Shown: positions 45,136 through 57,839 of the stretch, one piece after another
How positions within the stretch are numbered: the stretch's first letter is position 1
Layout: each line of letters opens with the position of its first letter
NCBI GenBank assembly: GCA_907165135.1
Contig: OU015568.1
Coordinates: 4,038,501-4,102,500, forward strand
Reading direction: 5' to 3'
Source: Oikopleura dioica
Lineage: Eukaryota > Chordata > Appendicularia > Copelata > Oikopleuridae
Length of the DNA stretch: 64,000 nt
The notes under the pieces: generated by a model
Database searches by the model: none
What the model saw: the letters and a program-made list of their open reading frames with translations, nothing else
What the model was told of the DNA's origin: nothing
Program-made: the position numbers and the translations under genes

Positions 45136-48100
45136 TGAATTGAAAAAATAAAGGCTACAAAACCAAAATCTACAGAGTTTTTTTAATAACATTAAAAACG
45201 AACAAAAAGAAAAGTTTTCCATAGAAAAGCGAGTTTTTCAGAGAGTACCCCCTTCAGCAAATTGACCAGAACAAGCGTCAAGATAAAGGTAAGCCAATAA
45301 AGTAATCAAATAATTTACGATCAGGGCCATATAATCGTAATATAGGATATCCGGTTTGAAAAATTTGCTATCATTTTATTACTCGAGGAATCGTTCTTGA
45401 TAATTATGAGTCAGATTTTTGGGAAATATTTGGCAAGCTGCGGGAAAGATTGTGTTAAAAAGAGCGTTATCGGGAGATTATAAATTTGTGAATGGGGTGA
45501 TTTGTGATTGGGAAAAGATGAATAAGGAAAAAGATGAGTGAAGACAACATTCCTTAGATTCGAATCTGTGTAGTAATGAGAATTTTTGCTGACGGCGTTG
45601 AAAAATGAGTGTTCTTTTATCACTGCTGATGAAAATAAGTTTTTTCTTTTGAGGAATGAATTTTTCATCTGATTTGATAAGGGTGTCTCAATAATAAATT
45701 CTTAGAGAAAAAAGCCTGAAAAACGGCTCTTCTCCTTAAAAAATCTCAAAATAAAAAGTAAATTGAAGAAAAAAACTTTAAATGGAGCCCCTCAGGGCCT
45801 CAAAATCGAATAGGAGGATCAGCTTATCATTATAAACTTGTTTGATTATTTCCCTCGACCCCGGGCGCTGATCTATTCCGGAACTTTCACTTGTCCCCTG
45901 GGAGGCTTAGCTTGTCTTTTTTTAAAGATCCAAAGTTAATGTAAAAGTTTATTCAATGAGCTTATTCTGTATTCAGCATTAAAAAGAGCCCGCCAATCTG
46001 TCGAGGTCAATTTTCCGCAAAATCATTCGGCTGAGGCGAAATTTCTCGGTCTTTTGCTCCAAAATGGGGGCACCAAATTTGTCAATCTGAAATTAGAACA
46101 TACGAGTTTTGTAAACAGTTGACATGAAGGAAGGGCGGTAGATATTTTCTAGAGCGCAAAATCGGGTTTTGCCTGTTGTCCAGGGCTCGGCACACTGAGT
46201 CAGGGTCCTGAGACAGGGTCTCGAAATAATTTGATGAAAAGCCGCGTGGCGGCTTTTTTATGAATAAAGCCGCAAAGCGGCTTGGCAGGTTTTGAAAAAA
46301 ATATATGAATAAAATTTCTTTTTGAATATTCAAATATAATCTCGCTTATAAGCCCAAATTCTAGCGTGAAAGCATTCGGAAATACCAGTTTAGAAAACAA
46401 AAAGCACAAATTCCCAAATGTGTATGTCTAGACAAACTTATCCGCATTCCATTCTACCCCAAGAACGAAAATACACACACTCATGCGTGTGTATAAAAAA
46501 CAAGCACGTGATAACCATCGGCGCGCGTACAGTGACCCCCAAACCGGAAGCGAATCCCTTAATCGCTCCTGAAATCGCAAATCCCCTTTCGAAAGAACTC
46601 CACTAGATTTTTGGGCGGTGAGAGAATTGGATAATTGCCCACAATAAATGTTAAACTACGTGTACCCTTAATCCGAGCTTGGTTAAAAATTGTGTACTCG
46701 CAGCTTTCCGCTGGGCCCACGAGAGCCGGAAGTAGAAGAGCCCCAAGGCGCGTGCCAGCCGAAGGCTAGACATGCCAAATGTGTCTGCGGGATTAAAAGA
46801 TCATTCTATACGTACGTAAATGAATCTTCGAAAAGATCACCTCGGTAAAAAGTGCAAATAATGTTGCACCCTTAGAGTAACATGAAAATTTCATAAAATT
46901 TCCAAAGATCAACTGAAATTCTTGAATTTTTTTACGATGAAACTTGAGAAACTGCTTGCGGCTTCGAGCTGAATTGAAAAAAAAGCCGCGGGAGGCGCGG
47001 CTATTTTTATAATCTTAATCGAAATCATTTGTTTTTAAAAAATGATACCCTTATTTTTTTAAGGAGTTTTCTTAGATAAAATACTTTTCTCTGAATAATA
47101 ATTCTCTAAAAATGATTTTGTGATGTTTCTTTTACTAACAAAAAAGCGTGAAAACAGCAAAGACGTGATTTGCCTTTGCTTTTTCAAAATCAAACAGGCC
47201 ACTTCCGGCACGTCCATGCTATTAAGTGGCCAGAAAGGCCAGCGATAGCGCCAAGGCCACCGGAAGTCGTCATTATTCGTAAAATTTTTGATTTGACTCA
47301 TTCACTCGCCAAAAATTTCATTTTACTTGCATACAAAATTTTGATTTTTATAATTTCAAAAAGAGAAAATAAGAAAAGAGAGTCAGAAAATCGAGAAATC
47401 TTTGAAGAAATATATTTAAGATGAATGAATAAAGTAAGTTTATATTTAAAGGGGTACACCTCTCTATTATCAAAAACTTATTTACTGTTTATCTGCCCTA
47501 AATGTTAATCTTATATCAATACAGTTGTAAAACTTTTAATCCCCCGTGTGTTTCGTGCCCAATCTCACCGGCAAAATCGTCAGGTCCCTTCACCCCCCGC
47601 GGGGCAAGCCGACCTCGATTTGATCACCCCCTGCGGCTATTATGGCGACTTGTATACCCTTACCCGGAAACACTGCCCCAGGGTGCCCGCGTAAACAATC
47701 CCTCAACCCCTCTTCTGTCCCACATACTGAGACACACAGCTTCAATGTACTGTATGAGTACGACCGTCAATCGCCCCAGGGTGAGTTTTTAATTAATGAA
47801 AACAGGTCGAGTTGATGAATGGTGATTTTTCTTGACGTTCTGACAAATTTGACTCGGCAGGGGGCGGAAGCGATTTACATTATATTATTGTTAACCCGTC
47901 GACGCACTGAATGTCAAATCTGACACATTCATCAAGGGTACACTTCCCCCTGAAGAAAATAAGCGGCGATTTCTGAGCTAGGCGTAGTCAAAGATGCGTA
48001 AAAATAGAAAGGATAGAAAAGGATGCATTCTATTTTGAAGTTGTTTCGAGTATTCTTCTCTGAGAAAGTGCACCTGAAAATGAGGAGTACCGTTGCTGCG

Positions 48101-51087
48101 CAAAGTCAATCGAGCATGTCGGATCGATGAGACAGTTCCATCGTTCTGCTCCGCGAACGAAACTGACATCGACATTTGTCAAAATTTATTTATCTCCGCA
48201 AATAGTAGTTCACTTATTTTGGCGGTAAAATAACTTTCGCACCTTGTAACGAAATTTCAGAAAAAAAGGACAGTAAACTTGCCAATAAACAAAACTTCCT
48301 TTTTTTATTGCCTCTGGTCCTCGATTGAAGTTCGAAGGGACACTCCTTCTCGCGCGCATCTTTTTTTTTGATCATCAAAGGTACCTTCCGATCAATATTG
48401 AACATTCTCCCAGACACGGAAAAGTGAAAGAGCCCTCAGCGCAATTTCTTCCGTAAATAGCCGGGAAGATGTCTACAATGACTAGTAGTCGGGTCCATCG
48501 ATCACAAGTAGTAATGCCCTTGTCCGACGCATTTATGAGCACATATGGCAGTCGGGGGTTAATTTCCGTGCTCGTTTCCTGATATAAAATTCAAAATCCG
48601 CAGTAAATTCTACTCAACTAGGTTTTAAAATAAATTCGTCACTCAAATTTCGTGATTCAATCTTATCAGAAAGATTGATCAGTTTTCTTATCACCGTCTT
48701 TTCATTGAGTTATAGCGTCTTTTTTTCTTGAAAAAGCAAATAAAGATTTTCGCCTTCTTCAAGGAGCGAAAATTTGATCCCTTCGATCATGTACCGGTTG
48801 ATTATTTCTTCTATTTTTTCACGCATGATTTCGCGAACAAAAGAGCCCGACTTTAGGTGGCTCTGGGGTTGCATAAATTTGCGAACCTGTTTGGGAATTT
48901 TTGGAAAAATAATCCGACCTGCGTGGCCGCTGAACCGGTCCCAGAATTTCGTCACGTGAGCTCGACTTTCACTCGGCACTTGAGCAAGAAACCATACAGG
49001 CCATAAAAGAGGGTGTCCGCATTCTTGGCTTGGGGATAAATTTCGGAAATATGCCGAGAAAGCCGCCATCTTGTGGGGGATTATGATTGTGTAATTTAAA
49101 TATTTGCGCCTTTTATAATAATAGCTGGGTTGGTCCGACCCACCGGGTGGACGCCCTTAAACTTTGGACAAAGAAAAAATAGATAGATATTATTTGATTA
49201 TTTGTGGATTATTTAGCCAGGTGGGGGCGTGAAGGTTACATTCGATAGGAGAATTCGCGATCTGGTTGGGCAAAGATGACAGGAAAACGAATCATTTTCT
49301 TGTTTATAAAACATAATTAATACTCGTGTGTACATGAATTAAGGGCTGGTCTTAGCTAAAATAAAACTGGCATGAAGAAATTGCACTTGTCAATGTTCCG
49401 GACATGGCCCTCGCCATCGGACATGAAGTGGACAAATGAGTGCCCGTGAGGTACTCAATGTCAGTTTCAATAAATAAACTCGAATTAACTCCACTCGAGC
49501 CAATAACAAAATCCTGAAGGCACTTGAATGGGCTTCCAGGGGATTAAGCCACGCGAGTCACGTGTTCTAAAAAGTGAAGGATTGTTTCTTCGATTCCTAA
49601 TCTCTTCCGACGAGAAAAGATGGAATCATGACCGTGATTTTGTTTTTATTCAAGGGATAAGCGCCCTTTTGGAAAATCAATGGATCTTGTCTACCAGACA
49701 TTTTGTCTGCAAGACAGTTTTGCCAGAATTGTCAAAAAGAAATCGTCTCTATTTGCCAATAATTGTCGATCAAACTCCGAAAATGGAGCCCAACATAGTC
49801 GACTCGATGATTTTCGAGTCGAAAATACCGATACTCTATTATCAAAGTTTAATCGACAAGCTTTGGGCCACCAAAGACGATTTCTAGTCAGCAATCTTGG
49901 AAAAACCACTAATACTAGAAATGAGTAGACGAACTTCCTCTCAATAATGCTCTTCTCGCCCCGAAAACGAGCCCATAAAGTCTGCCGCTCGCGTTGACGA
50001 TTTTCTTGAAAGCCGTTTTTTGACATTTGAAATGGTTTCAATCAGATAGTATTTCCTTTCAAATGTCAGAGATAGGAAGTCCTTCGCGGTGTGGTTCCGC
50101 CGCCCGTTTTACGGCCTTTTCCTTCCTCTTTAAAAATTAGCCATATCTTCGTTCTTACGATTTTCGGCCCACGTCAGAGCCAGTGATCATAACTTTCTCG
50201 AGACAAAAATATTATTTTATGAATGTAAATGCTTCCTGCAGGAAACGTAAAAGGGACAAAAATAAACTTGGACAGAAGAAAAATTGGCAAAATGCTAACT
50301 TTTTGGTACGATAAAAAACTTTTGGCCAGGTTGAATTAAGGGTATCTCCATGATAAAAATAAGGGATCCCCTTCTTTTTCGAGTGATGATAAATTGGAAG
50401 GGTAAAAAGTAGATTTACATATTTTTTGGTTGAATTTCGAACCGGAAGAACGCGCAAAAATTCATCGAGCGTTGCTGGGGCAGAAATGTTTTGCCGAGCG
50501 CGGCTTCCGGAAAAATAATTTCCTTTTTGCGGTTTCCCTGCGTGTTCCTCCTTTTGATTTTCTCAAACAATATTTCGGAAAACAGTACTAGTAAAACAAG
50601 AAAGGGACCACCAGTGAACCTGTGCTTCGAAATTCCTTACTTTTTTTTTGAAAGAGGAAAATATGGGAAGTGCAAATTTGGCTTCAAATTTTCGAGGCGG
50701 GAAAGTGATCTTGTAAAACTTTTTGATCAAAAATGTCTAGCAGACATTGTCTGACAGACAATATTCATTTCCCGGGTGTCGAAAAATCTTACTTCTGTTT
50801 TTTTCAAAAATTAACCTCTTTGGTCAAGAAAGGTCATTTTATGACCCGCTCTAGAATAAAATTGATGGAACTAGAATTTCCATCAATTTTCTGGGAATCC
50901 ATTTCTCCTATCTCGATTTCCCCCTTCCAAAACATCACCGACCTGCATCCGAAATTTATCACTTCCGCTCATCATCACTTGACCCTGAAATTTCCAATGA
51001 TTATCGTTTTCTTGATCGGAAATTCTTGAGATTTTCCTTTCCAAAATCTTTTCGGCTATCATAGGTTAAACTTCTTTCTGATTATTT

Positions 51088-51740
51088 GGGGGTAGGAGAA
51101 TGGCGTTCCTAAAATTAGGAACGGTTCCTAAATTAAGGAACGGTTCCTAAAATTAGGAACGCCATTCTCCGAAAATTTCTTTATCTCATAAATGAAAAAA
51201 AGCTGAAAATTAGGAACCGTTCCTAAAAAAATTTTCTAGAGCCACAATTTTCTTGTCCATTTTTCATATTTTTTTGCCTCAGAAATCAGCAAAAAACGAT
51301 TTGGGTTGTCGAAAAGTCAAAAATCTGTGTTTCTCTAACCCTTTTTTCACAAAAATCATATTAACACTGCTTTGAGAATCATAAAACTATTAAACTCTAA
51401 CATTTCTTAAAGAGAATTCAAGTTTCTTTAAGGTTTTTTTGCATAGAGTCAATTTGCTTGCCGCCAAAGACAAAATAAGCTCTTCGCGCCCGTCTTTTAG
51501 CAAATTCAAGAAATAATTTGCTTGTTTTATGAGAAAAAAAGAGACAATTGCTTCCCCCAACCCTAACCTAAATCCTAACCCCAGCCCAAATTTTAGGAAC
51601 GGTTCCTAATTTTAGGAACGCCATTCTCCACTTTTTTGTTTAAGATTTTCAGCAACGGTTCTTAAAAAATTAGGAACGGTTCCTAAAATTTAGGAACGGT
51701 TCCTAAAAAAAAATTTTAGGAATGCCATTCTCTCATCCCC
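51088..51740. mobile_element. hAT-like MITE built of GGAACGGTTCC palindromes (653 bp)
   Basis: Ends are inverted (GGGGGTAGGAGAATGGCGTT left, GCCATTCTCTCATCCCC right) and are flanked by an 8 bp direct repeat GATTATTT (51080-51087, 51741-51748), as for hAT elements. Both arms contain several copies of the palindrome TTAGGAACGGTTCCTAA. The centre is AT-rich with a CCCTAACCTAAATCC stretch. No transposase ORF. Confidence 0.87.
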
Positions 51741-52049
51741 GATTATTTCCACCTGTGTAAATACATTTCCCTGCGGCTTGAAATCGGAAATGACTCAAGT
51801 TAAGGGCTTGCAAGTTGAGTATTTGAGTTGTGCACGGATCTCATAATTCACGATCTCGCGCGCTCAAAGGAAACAGGAAACCATGTTTTATGCAGCGTTC
51901 GATATAACCGGAAACAGTCATATTTGCCCTGTGCTATTTGCTCCCGCGTTTAAATAAATTCCAACTCGGGAATTTATTTTTTTTTTTTCACCAAAAATAC
52001 GAAATTTAAAGATATTTTCAAATTTAGTCAAAAATTTTGGTCAAAACTA

Positions 52050-52378
52050 CACACTGGTCAAAACGCACAATTCCGGAACTTTTTTTTCAGCGAAAATGGC
52101 AAAATCTCCGGAATTGTGCGGATTTTCGATAAAAAAATTTTTTCCTCTCAAACAAAAAAAATCTGTTTTTATGGGGTCAAGCTCAAAATGGCCTTTTTCG
52201 ACGAGCTCTAAAAATTTTAGACTAATATCGACGAATTATAACAATTACGAATGTTAATAATTAATGAAGACTCCTTTATTTTTTTTTTGTCGAAATTCTC
52301 CGGAATCCGATTCAAAATTTTTTCGGCTCACCCCGAAATCTCCGGAATTGTGCGTTCCGGAATTGTGCGTTTTGACTG
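52050..52378. mobile_element. TA-flanked MITE, pogo/mariner-like (about 329 bp)
   Basis: Inverted ends share TCAAAACGCACAATTCCGGA (left CACACTGGTCAAAACG, right CGTTTTGACTG). TA dinucleotides lie at both borders (52048-52049, 52379-52380), as expected for Tc1/mariner/pogo insertion. The right end repeats its terminal TTCCGGAATTGTGCGT unit. No ORF of note inside. Confidence 0.75.
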
Positions 52379-53688
52379 TATATTCATTTTTGGCTAAAAA
52401 ATGAGCTTTCCAACCTCGATCAAGCCATCTCCTGTGCCAAAAAAGCGCGAACAAAAAAAAACTCGCAATCTAAACCAAAAATTCGCAGGTCTACTATTCT
52501 TCCCGGGCGTCAATTCCTCCCGAGGTCATAAAGTCCTCCAGTTAGGGTCTCAACATTTTAGGGGAGGAAGTCGCAGAGCGGGGCGATCAAAGACAGACCA
52601 ATAAAGCTTTACTTTCAATTCCAGTTTGAATATTTCTCGCGAGATGGCGCATCGTGTCGCGGCGCTGTCTACCCGACGCGGGAGCAAGAAGAAGCAGCTC
52701 CCGCTGAGGGTCGCCACTAGGGGCTAACCCTCTTTGAACCCAATTTCCGAATTACTCGATCGAGAAATACACTTACTTTTAAAAAGAAAAATTCGTACAG
52801 ACATCTGACTGTAAGGATTAGCACCAAGAGCCAAAACGGAAGCAGTCAGCAGGCCACTTCCGATAACATACTTTTTCATCCTCCCGAGAGGATTAGTCGA
52901 CTCAAAAAGAGATTAAAGCTTTTAAAAATAAAGAAGAATTTGTGACTCAGAGAAATATCACCAAGGTAAAATAAGGAGTTCGCCATTTTATCCATGAAAT
53001 CAGCCTAAGTCCCTTTCACAATTAAAAAATCAATTTTTACCCAAATTTTTGAGTTTGACCAAAAATAGTAATATGACATTTCAATTCCTAAAGTTTACCC
53101 TAACAGTACGTACCTTTCTTTTTTTAACCTAACCCTACCCCTAACCGAGGGCTTTGGGAGTTTACTGAGCCATTTTTGAACTCTGATTTGTTTTCAAATT
53201 TTTGGTCAAATTTTACTTTTCTGGCCAAAAACGGGTGGACTAAAATTTATCATTTTTTCACAAGAAAATAAGAGGATTTATTGAGCGACAGGTGCAAGCG
53301 TGGTTGATTCAATCGCCACGTGTATTCATTGTATTTTACAACTTTCGGAAATGGTCATAAATCCACCTACTTTAACCCGTCCATGTAAAACTACCTGAGG
53401 AGAGGGAATAAACAAAACAGGCTATAAGTTACTTCCTCTTCTTTGTGGAGGAGATATTTTTACCCTTTTTATTGGGCTTTGTTTGAACGAGGGCTATTTC
53501 CGACTCTGAAAAGCTCAAGAATAAATTTATTTATTCCTTTTTTATCCAAAATTAGCATTTAACATCAATGAAACGAGCTTTTCTTAGCTTTAAATTGAAA
53601 AAAAAAATTTTTTCAAACCGGATATTTAAAAAGTTTCTTTCTTTTCACTTATTCACTTGAAATTGCATATTCTAACATTCAGTTCTAG
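52379..53688. other. Region upstream of the ETS gene
   Basis: It probably holds the ETS promoter and 5' exon(s), which I could not place. On the minus strand, 52879 down to about 52806 reads MKKYVIGSGLLTASVLALGA, a signal-peptide-like start followed by a possible GTACGA donor. No matching second exon could be fixed. A run of CCTAACCCTACCCCTAACC lies near 53130-53148. Confidence 0.3.
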
Positions 53689-56600
53689 CGCGAATCGGAA
53701 TCCGACGAGCTCGAGCGGATCCAGCTTCACGGGAGCGAGACGGACGCGCCAATGTTGGCTGACCACCAAGTCGTCCCTGGATCCGAATCGCGACTCTCTG
53801 ACCTGCTCGTTGGCCTGCCCGGGCAAGCAGTTCCCCTTGATCTTGGCAAAAGGCGTTCAAGGTACCTCCTTGTCTTTAATTCTCCTATCTCATTGCGATA
53901 TTTAGAGCGACAAACTGGATAAATTACCGCGCGGCGTGGCTGGCGAAGGTGCCGCAACGGCCAAAGCCAAAGAACATGTCGAATTCAGCACGCTAGCCGA
54001 ATCCTTTCCATGGAACGATTTTGGGATGGGCGCCTATGCTACTGGAAACAAATCGAATGATGATAATGAACAGTCTGTTCCAGAAGTCGACCCAGGTAAA
54101 AATTTGACTTTCAGGGCCGTTTTCGTGTGTTTTTGTCAGTTTTTTCTTTTACATTTTTGAAGAATTAATCTTTGGAACTTTCATTTTCGAGTCAGATTGC
54201 TCATTTTCCGAGCGAAAATGTCAACCGCCCGTAGAATCATTTTAACAGTCTGATAACTGGTTACCAAGTTATTGCCATTGCGGTTTTTCCACACCCCGAC
54301 TCGGTGCCATATGAAACTTTTGCTAACACGCTTTATCGGCAGCCGCGGCAGCCGCCGGGGTGGCACTCGTTGAATGAGCTTCGAATCCATAAATTGGGCT
54401 TGTAAAAATTCCGAGACATTGAGGGGATATTGATATGCTTATCAGAGAAGAGGGCGACATCCTCTTTTCTTCTCTTCAAATTCGTCTGACAGGATATTGC
54501 CTGGACATATCAGAAGGTGATACAAGCAGACGAGGGAAGCAGGTGTATTTGATTTTTTCACAAGACGAAATAGAGATAGAGACGCGAGTAAACAACGAAA
54601 CATGTATAAGCTGGAAAAGATTGTCTCGAATAGGGATGGGTTTTCAAGCGACGTTCCCTTAATTTTCGAGGTTTTTTTTTCGAAGGTAGTCTTCGTTGAT
54701 TTCTGTGTTGAAAATCGCTGAATTTTCGGGTAATAAATTCCTCGAAAGTTCAGAAAATCCCGTTCTCTAGTCATATCCGCTTTCGAAAGTGGAAACCCAT
54801 CACAAAGTCTTTCTTTGCTTGAAGCTCGCCGTAAGTCGCTTCCCATGGGCCGCGCTATGTTGCCCGGAAAAAAAGGTCACATGTCGCCTGTGACATGAAG
54901 AGGAAGGAAATCATAAAAAGCGCCATTTCCGGCCGCCGCGCAGTATTTTTCGTACCTTGTTAAAGAGTAAAAAGATCGAAAGAGGGGCATCGCGGTGAAA
55001 TCTCTGATCTTTAGGGTTATAAAAGCCGCGCTATGGGGCAAGATAATTGAATTATTATCTGAGAAAAATTTTTATTCTCAGATCTTTTCTACAAAACTAA
55101 TGATTTTTAAATTTTAATCCATTGGTTTTCGCAATGTACTGTTTTGCCAATACAATGATCTTGAAGACATCTATTTCTTGAACCACAATATTCTGAAATC
55201 TCTGATATTTCGGTAGCTATTCTGACTCGGCTTTTCAAGATAACTTAGACCTAACCCTAACCTAAAGCTGAACCCTTCTTGATGAAAATAAGAAGATATT
55301 TTTAATAATGGAAAGAATACCATTCATATTTCTTGAAGTCATAAAAAACTCCTTGAAAGTAGCTTTCGGGAAGTCATAAAATAGTTCCCCACTTCCGCCG
55401 CGGCACACGCACTTTGATCCATCTTCTTCCGCAATTATCGCGTCTTCTTTCTCAAATTACCGTTTTTGATTCTTATGATTTTATTGGACCCTGATTTCTT
55501 GTAATAAATCCGGTTATTCTTCCCCTAATACGAGGAGTGAGAATTTCCTCCCTACTGCGCCATAAAGATTTTTCTGTAAAAACAATGATTTAAAAAACGA
55601 CTAGGAAAGCTTCATTCTTTTAAAATACGGCGCTCTTGAAGCTCTTTTCTATCTCAAATTGTCCATGGAAGTAGTAACCCGGATCGGAAGTCTCGGAGAA
55701 TTGTGCTCCGCAGTGTTTCCTTTCGCCAATAGTGCTCAATTTTTTTATCTCTTCTCATAGCATTCTTCTGAGGGCCTCGTGGCAGGCGCGGGTTAAAATT
55801 TTATAAATCACGTAGCACCACTAGTCTGCTAACAAACTGACATTGACACACGGGGAACAACGGCACTTGAACATTTTTGCGGCGAGAGACAACAGCGACA
55901 AAACGATTTTTCAGGAATTCTCGAAGGACAGAGCGCCTCAGTAACCGACCTGTACAAGAGCGGAAGCACACCTGCCCTTAATTTAGCGAAAGCAGATGCC
56001 GATCAAGGGTCAGTCGCAAAGACGGAATCAAGCAAAGCACGGCCACCAAGTATCCCGCCATACATGAGCAACCCACTGGGAAATATGCCCTACGGGGCGT
56101 TGTCTGGAAACTTATGGAATGCTTATGGTAAGTCCGGAACCAAGCGAATATTCAATTTTTTAAAATCCTTTTTACAGGTCAAAAACAGCGGAAAACCTCT
56201 GAACGCTTCGAGCCGTACTCGCCCAAGCCCCGCGACATTCAGAACCTGGACACGCCACTCCACGCCCTTAGCCAACTCACCAACAACCTCAACCGCACTG
56301 CCGGCTCCCTGCGCAAATCCGAGCCCAATTCCGAAGTCAAGACCGTAAGTCCCCTTCTTTCTCTTCCTATCTTCACTTTGGACATCATCACTTTTTTCCT
56401 CGTTGTCTTATTATTTGCCAACAGCGCCACCACTTCAACGCGCGCTCGACCAATCACAGCGCTCAATTTCGGTCTCATAATTGTTCCAGATGTTGAAGAT
56501 ACCGTAGCTCAAGCTCAAGTTTAAGTTTCAAAGTCATAATAGATAAATTAAGGAGCCAATGCCCTTGGACTTGACAGACGCTTCAAAAGACCGGTCCAAA

Positions 56601-57839
56601 ACGCCAGGCACAAGCGGCCAATCCGGACCTTCCGCAAGCGCGGCACCGAGAAATGCATCGACGGGTTCAGCCCCGCGATCTGGCGAGGGCAATGAAGAGA
56701 AAAAAGACGATCCAGTTCCGGCGCACAAAAGAGGAGGAGTCCAACTCTGGCAGTTTTTGAGACAACTTCTCGACAATCCGGAAAAGCGGAATATCATCAC
56801 TTGGACGAGACAGGGACACGATGGGGAATTTAAACTTCTTGACCCAGAAGAAGTTGCAAGACTGTAAGTACCAGAGAACTCCATTTTCAAATGCTTGAAA
56901 TACAGGAAGGCAGAGATTTCAACTTTAAATTTTAGCTGGGGTTGTGAGAAAAAACGTCCAGCGATGAACTACGACAAATTGAGCCGGTCTATTCGGTAAG
57001 CAAAGTTCGCCATATCCAATTTTTTAACATAACTCTTCAGTTATTATTACGAAAAAGGGATCATGTCAAAAGTCCCCGGCGAGCGCTACGTCTACAAATT
57101 CCTCCCCGAAGCCATGAGCAGTCCAAATCCCCTCGTCGGATTCAACCACCCTGGTTTCCCCGATCCCAGCGGTCTTAACCCAAGTACGTCTCACTTCCCT
57201 CCTCTGACCTTGGGAGAATTAACGATCAAAAAACCTGCCCGGCCCGGCGGCCCCTAATCCGGCTGATAAAAAAATAGAGTCAGGCAGTTTTTAAGCCGGA
57301 GGAGGCCACTTCCTATTTCAATATTTGCGCGGAAAGAGAAAGTCCGCATCCCATCACTTATAGTTTCCACATGCCGACTCATTATTCACAATTCTAATCC
57401 GCCACTTCCTATTTTTTTACGATTACGTCACCACTAATTTACAACAAGACGATTTAGTGTATCTCTTTCTAGTGTGGCCCCTACCTCATCCAGCAGCAGC
57501 TGCTTCAGGCTTCAATCCAGGCTACGGCTTCCTCAACCCAACAGACTCTTTTTACGGTAAGGAGAAGCCCTCTATGCCTTTGTTCATCAAAGTTCTAGCC
57601 CAACAAATGAACCAGTACACGCACCTAGCGATGCAAAATCCTGACCACTTCAACCAAGCACTTCAACAAGTCCAGCAAATGGCCGGTTTTCCTCCCTCAA
57701 GCGCCCTCCAACAGGTAAAAACTCGGAAAATCAGACCTTCTCCGCCGAAATTTCTTTTACTAAATTTCATTTCTAGCTGCCGACATCGACCTACATGCCA
57801 AACTACAACCCCTCAGGGCACCCACCCTTCGACGGATAA
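53689..57839 (+). CDS. ETS-domain transcription factor, PEA3/ETV1-4-5 type (5' end missing, about 505 aa seen)
   Basis: A nuclear DNA-binding factor acting downstream of FGF/ERK in chordates. Exons in phase: 53689-53861, 53908-54095, 55915-56127, 56178-56344, 56553-56863, 56936-56995, 57041-57183, 57473-57556, 57599-57714, 57777-57839. The ETS domain lies at about residues 308-391: GGVQLWQFLRQLLDNPEKRN, GEFKLLDPEEVARLWG, RPAMNYDKLSRSIRYYYEKG and GERYVYKF. RPAMNYDKLSRS with RYYYEKGIM.KV.GERYVYKF is characteristic of the PEA3 group. The DNA-reading RxxRYYY arginines are present. Flanks are Pro/Ser-rich. Exon 1 begins at an acceptor (TTCTAG), so an upstream exon is expected; an internal ATG (53755) is another possible start. 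One intron is 1.8 kb, very long for this genome. Confidence 0.93.
54096..55914 (+). other. 1.8 kb intron of the ETS gene
   Basis: Donor GTAAAAATTTG, acceptor CGATTTTTCAG. It contains no coding exon that I can support. A CCTAACCCTAACC run lies near 55249-55262. A large intron in a developmental regulator may hold enhancers, which is inference. Confidence 0.6.
57557..57598 (+). other. 42 bp in-frame intron candidate of the ETS gene
   Basis: GTAAGGAGA...AAGTTCTAG has strong splice ends and the local intron length, but it is a multiple of three with no stop. Retaining it adds GKEKPSMPLFIKVL to the protein. Confidence 0.6.

Larger units (their letters stand above)
39232..51087. other. Gene-poor block of about 12 kb
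   Basis: No multi-exon gene with family support was found. Two ORFs are worth noting: 40023-40460 (-, 145 aa, MSEIFPLLVPEKVPRKRF) and 48710-49069 (-, 119 aa, MAAFSAYFRNLSPSQECG, with a helical, charged C-terminal half and an AAGATGGCGGC start context). Neither has a recognisable domain. CACGTG hexamers recur (41715, 41885, 42098, 42882, 43032, 46505, 48952, 49559). Inverted GGGTTACCCTTA motifs lie at 43525-43580. Confidence 0.4.
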
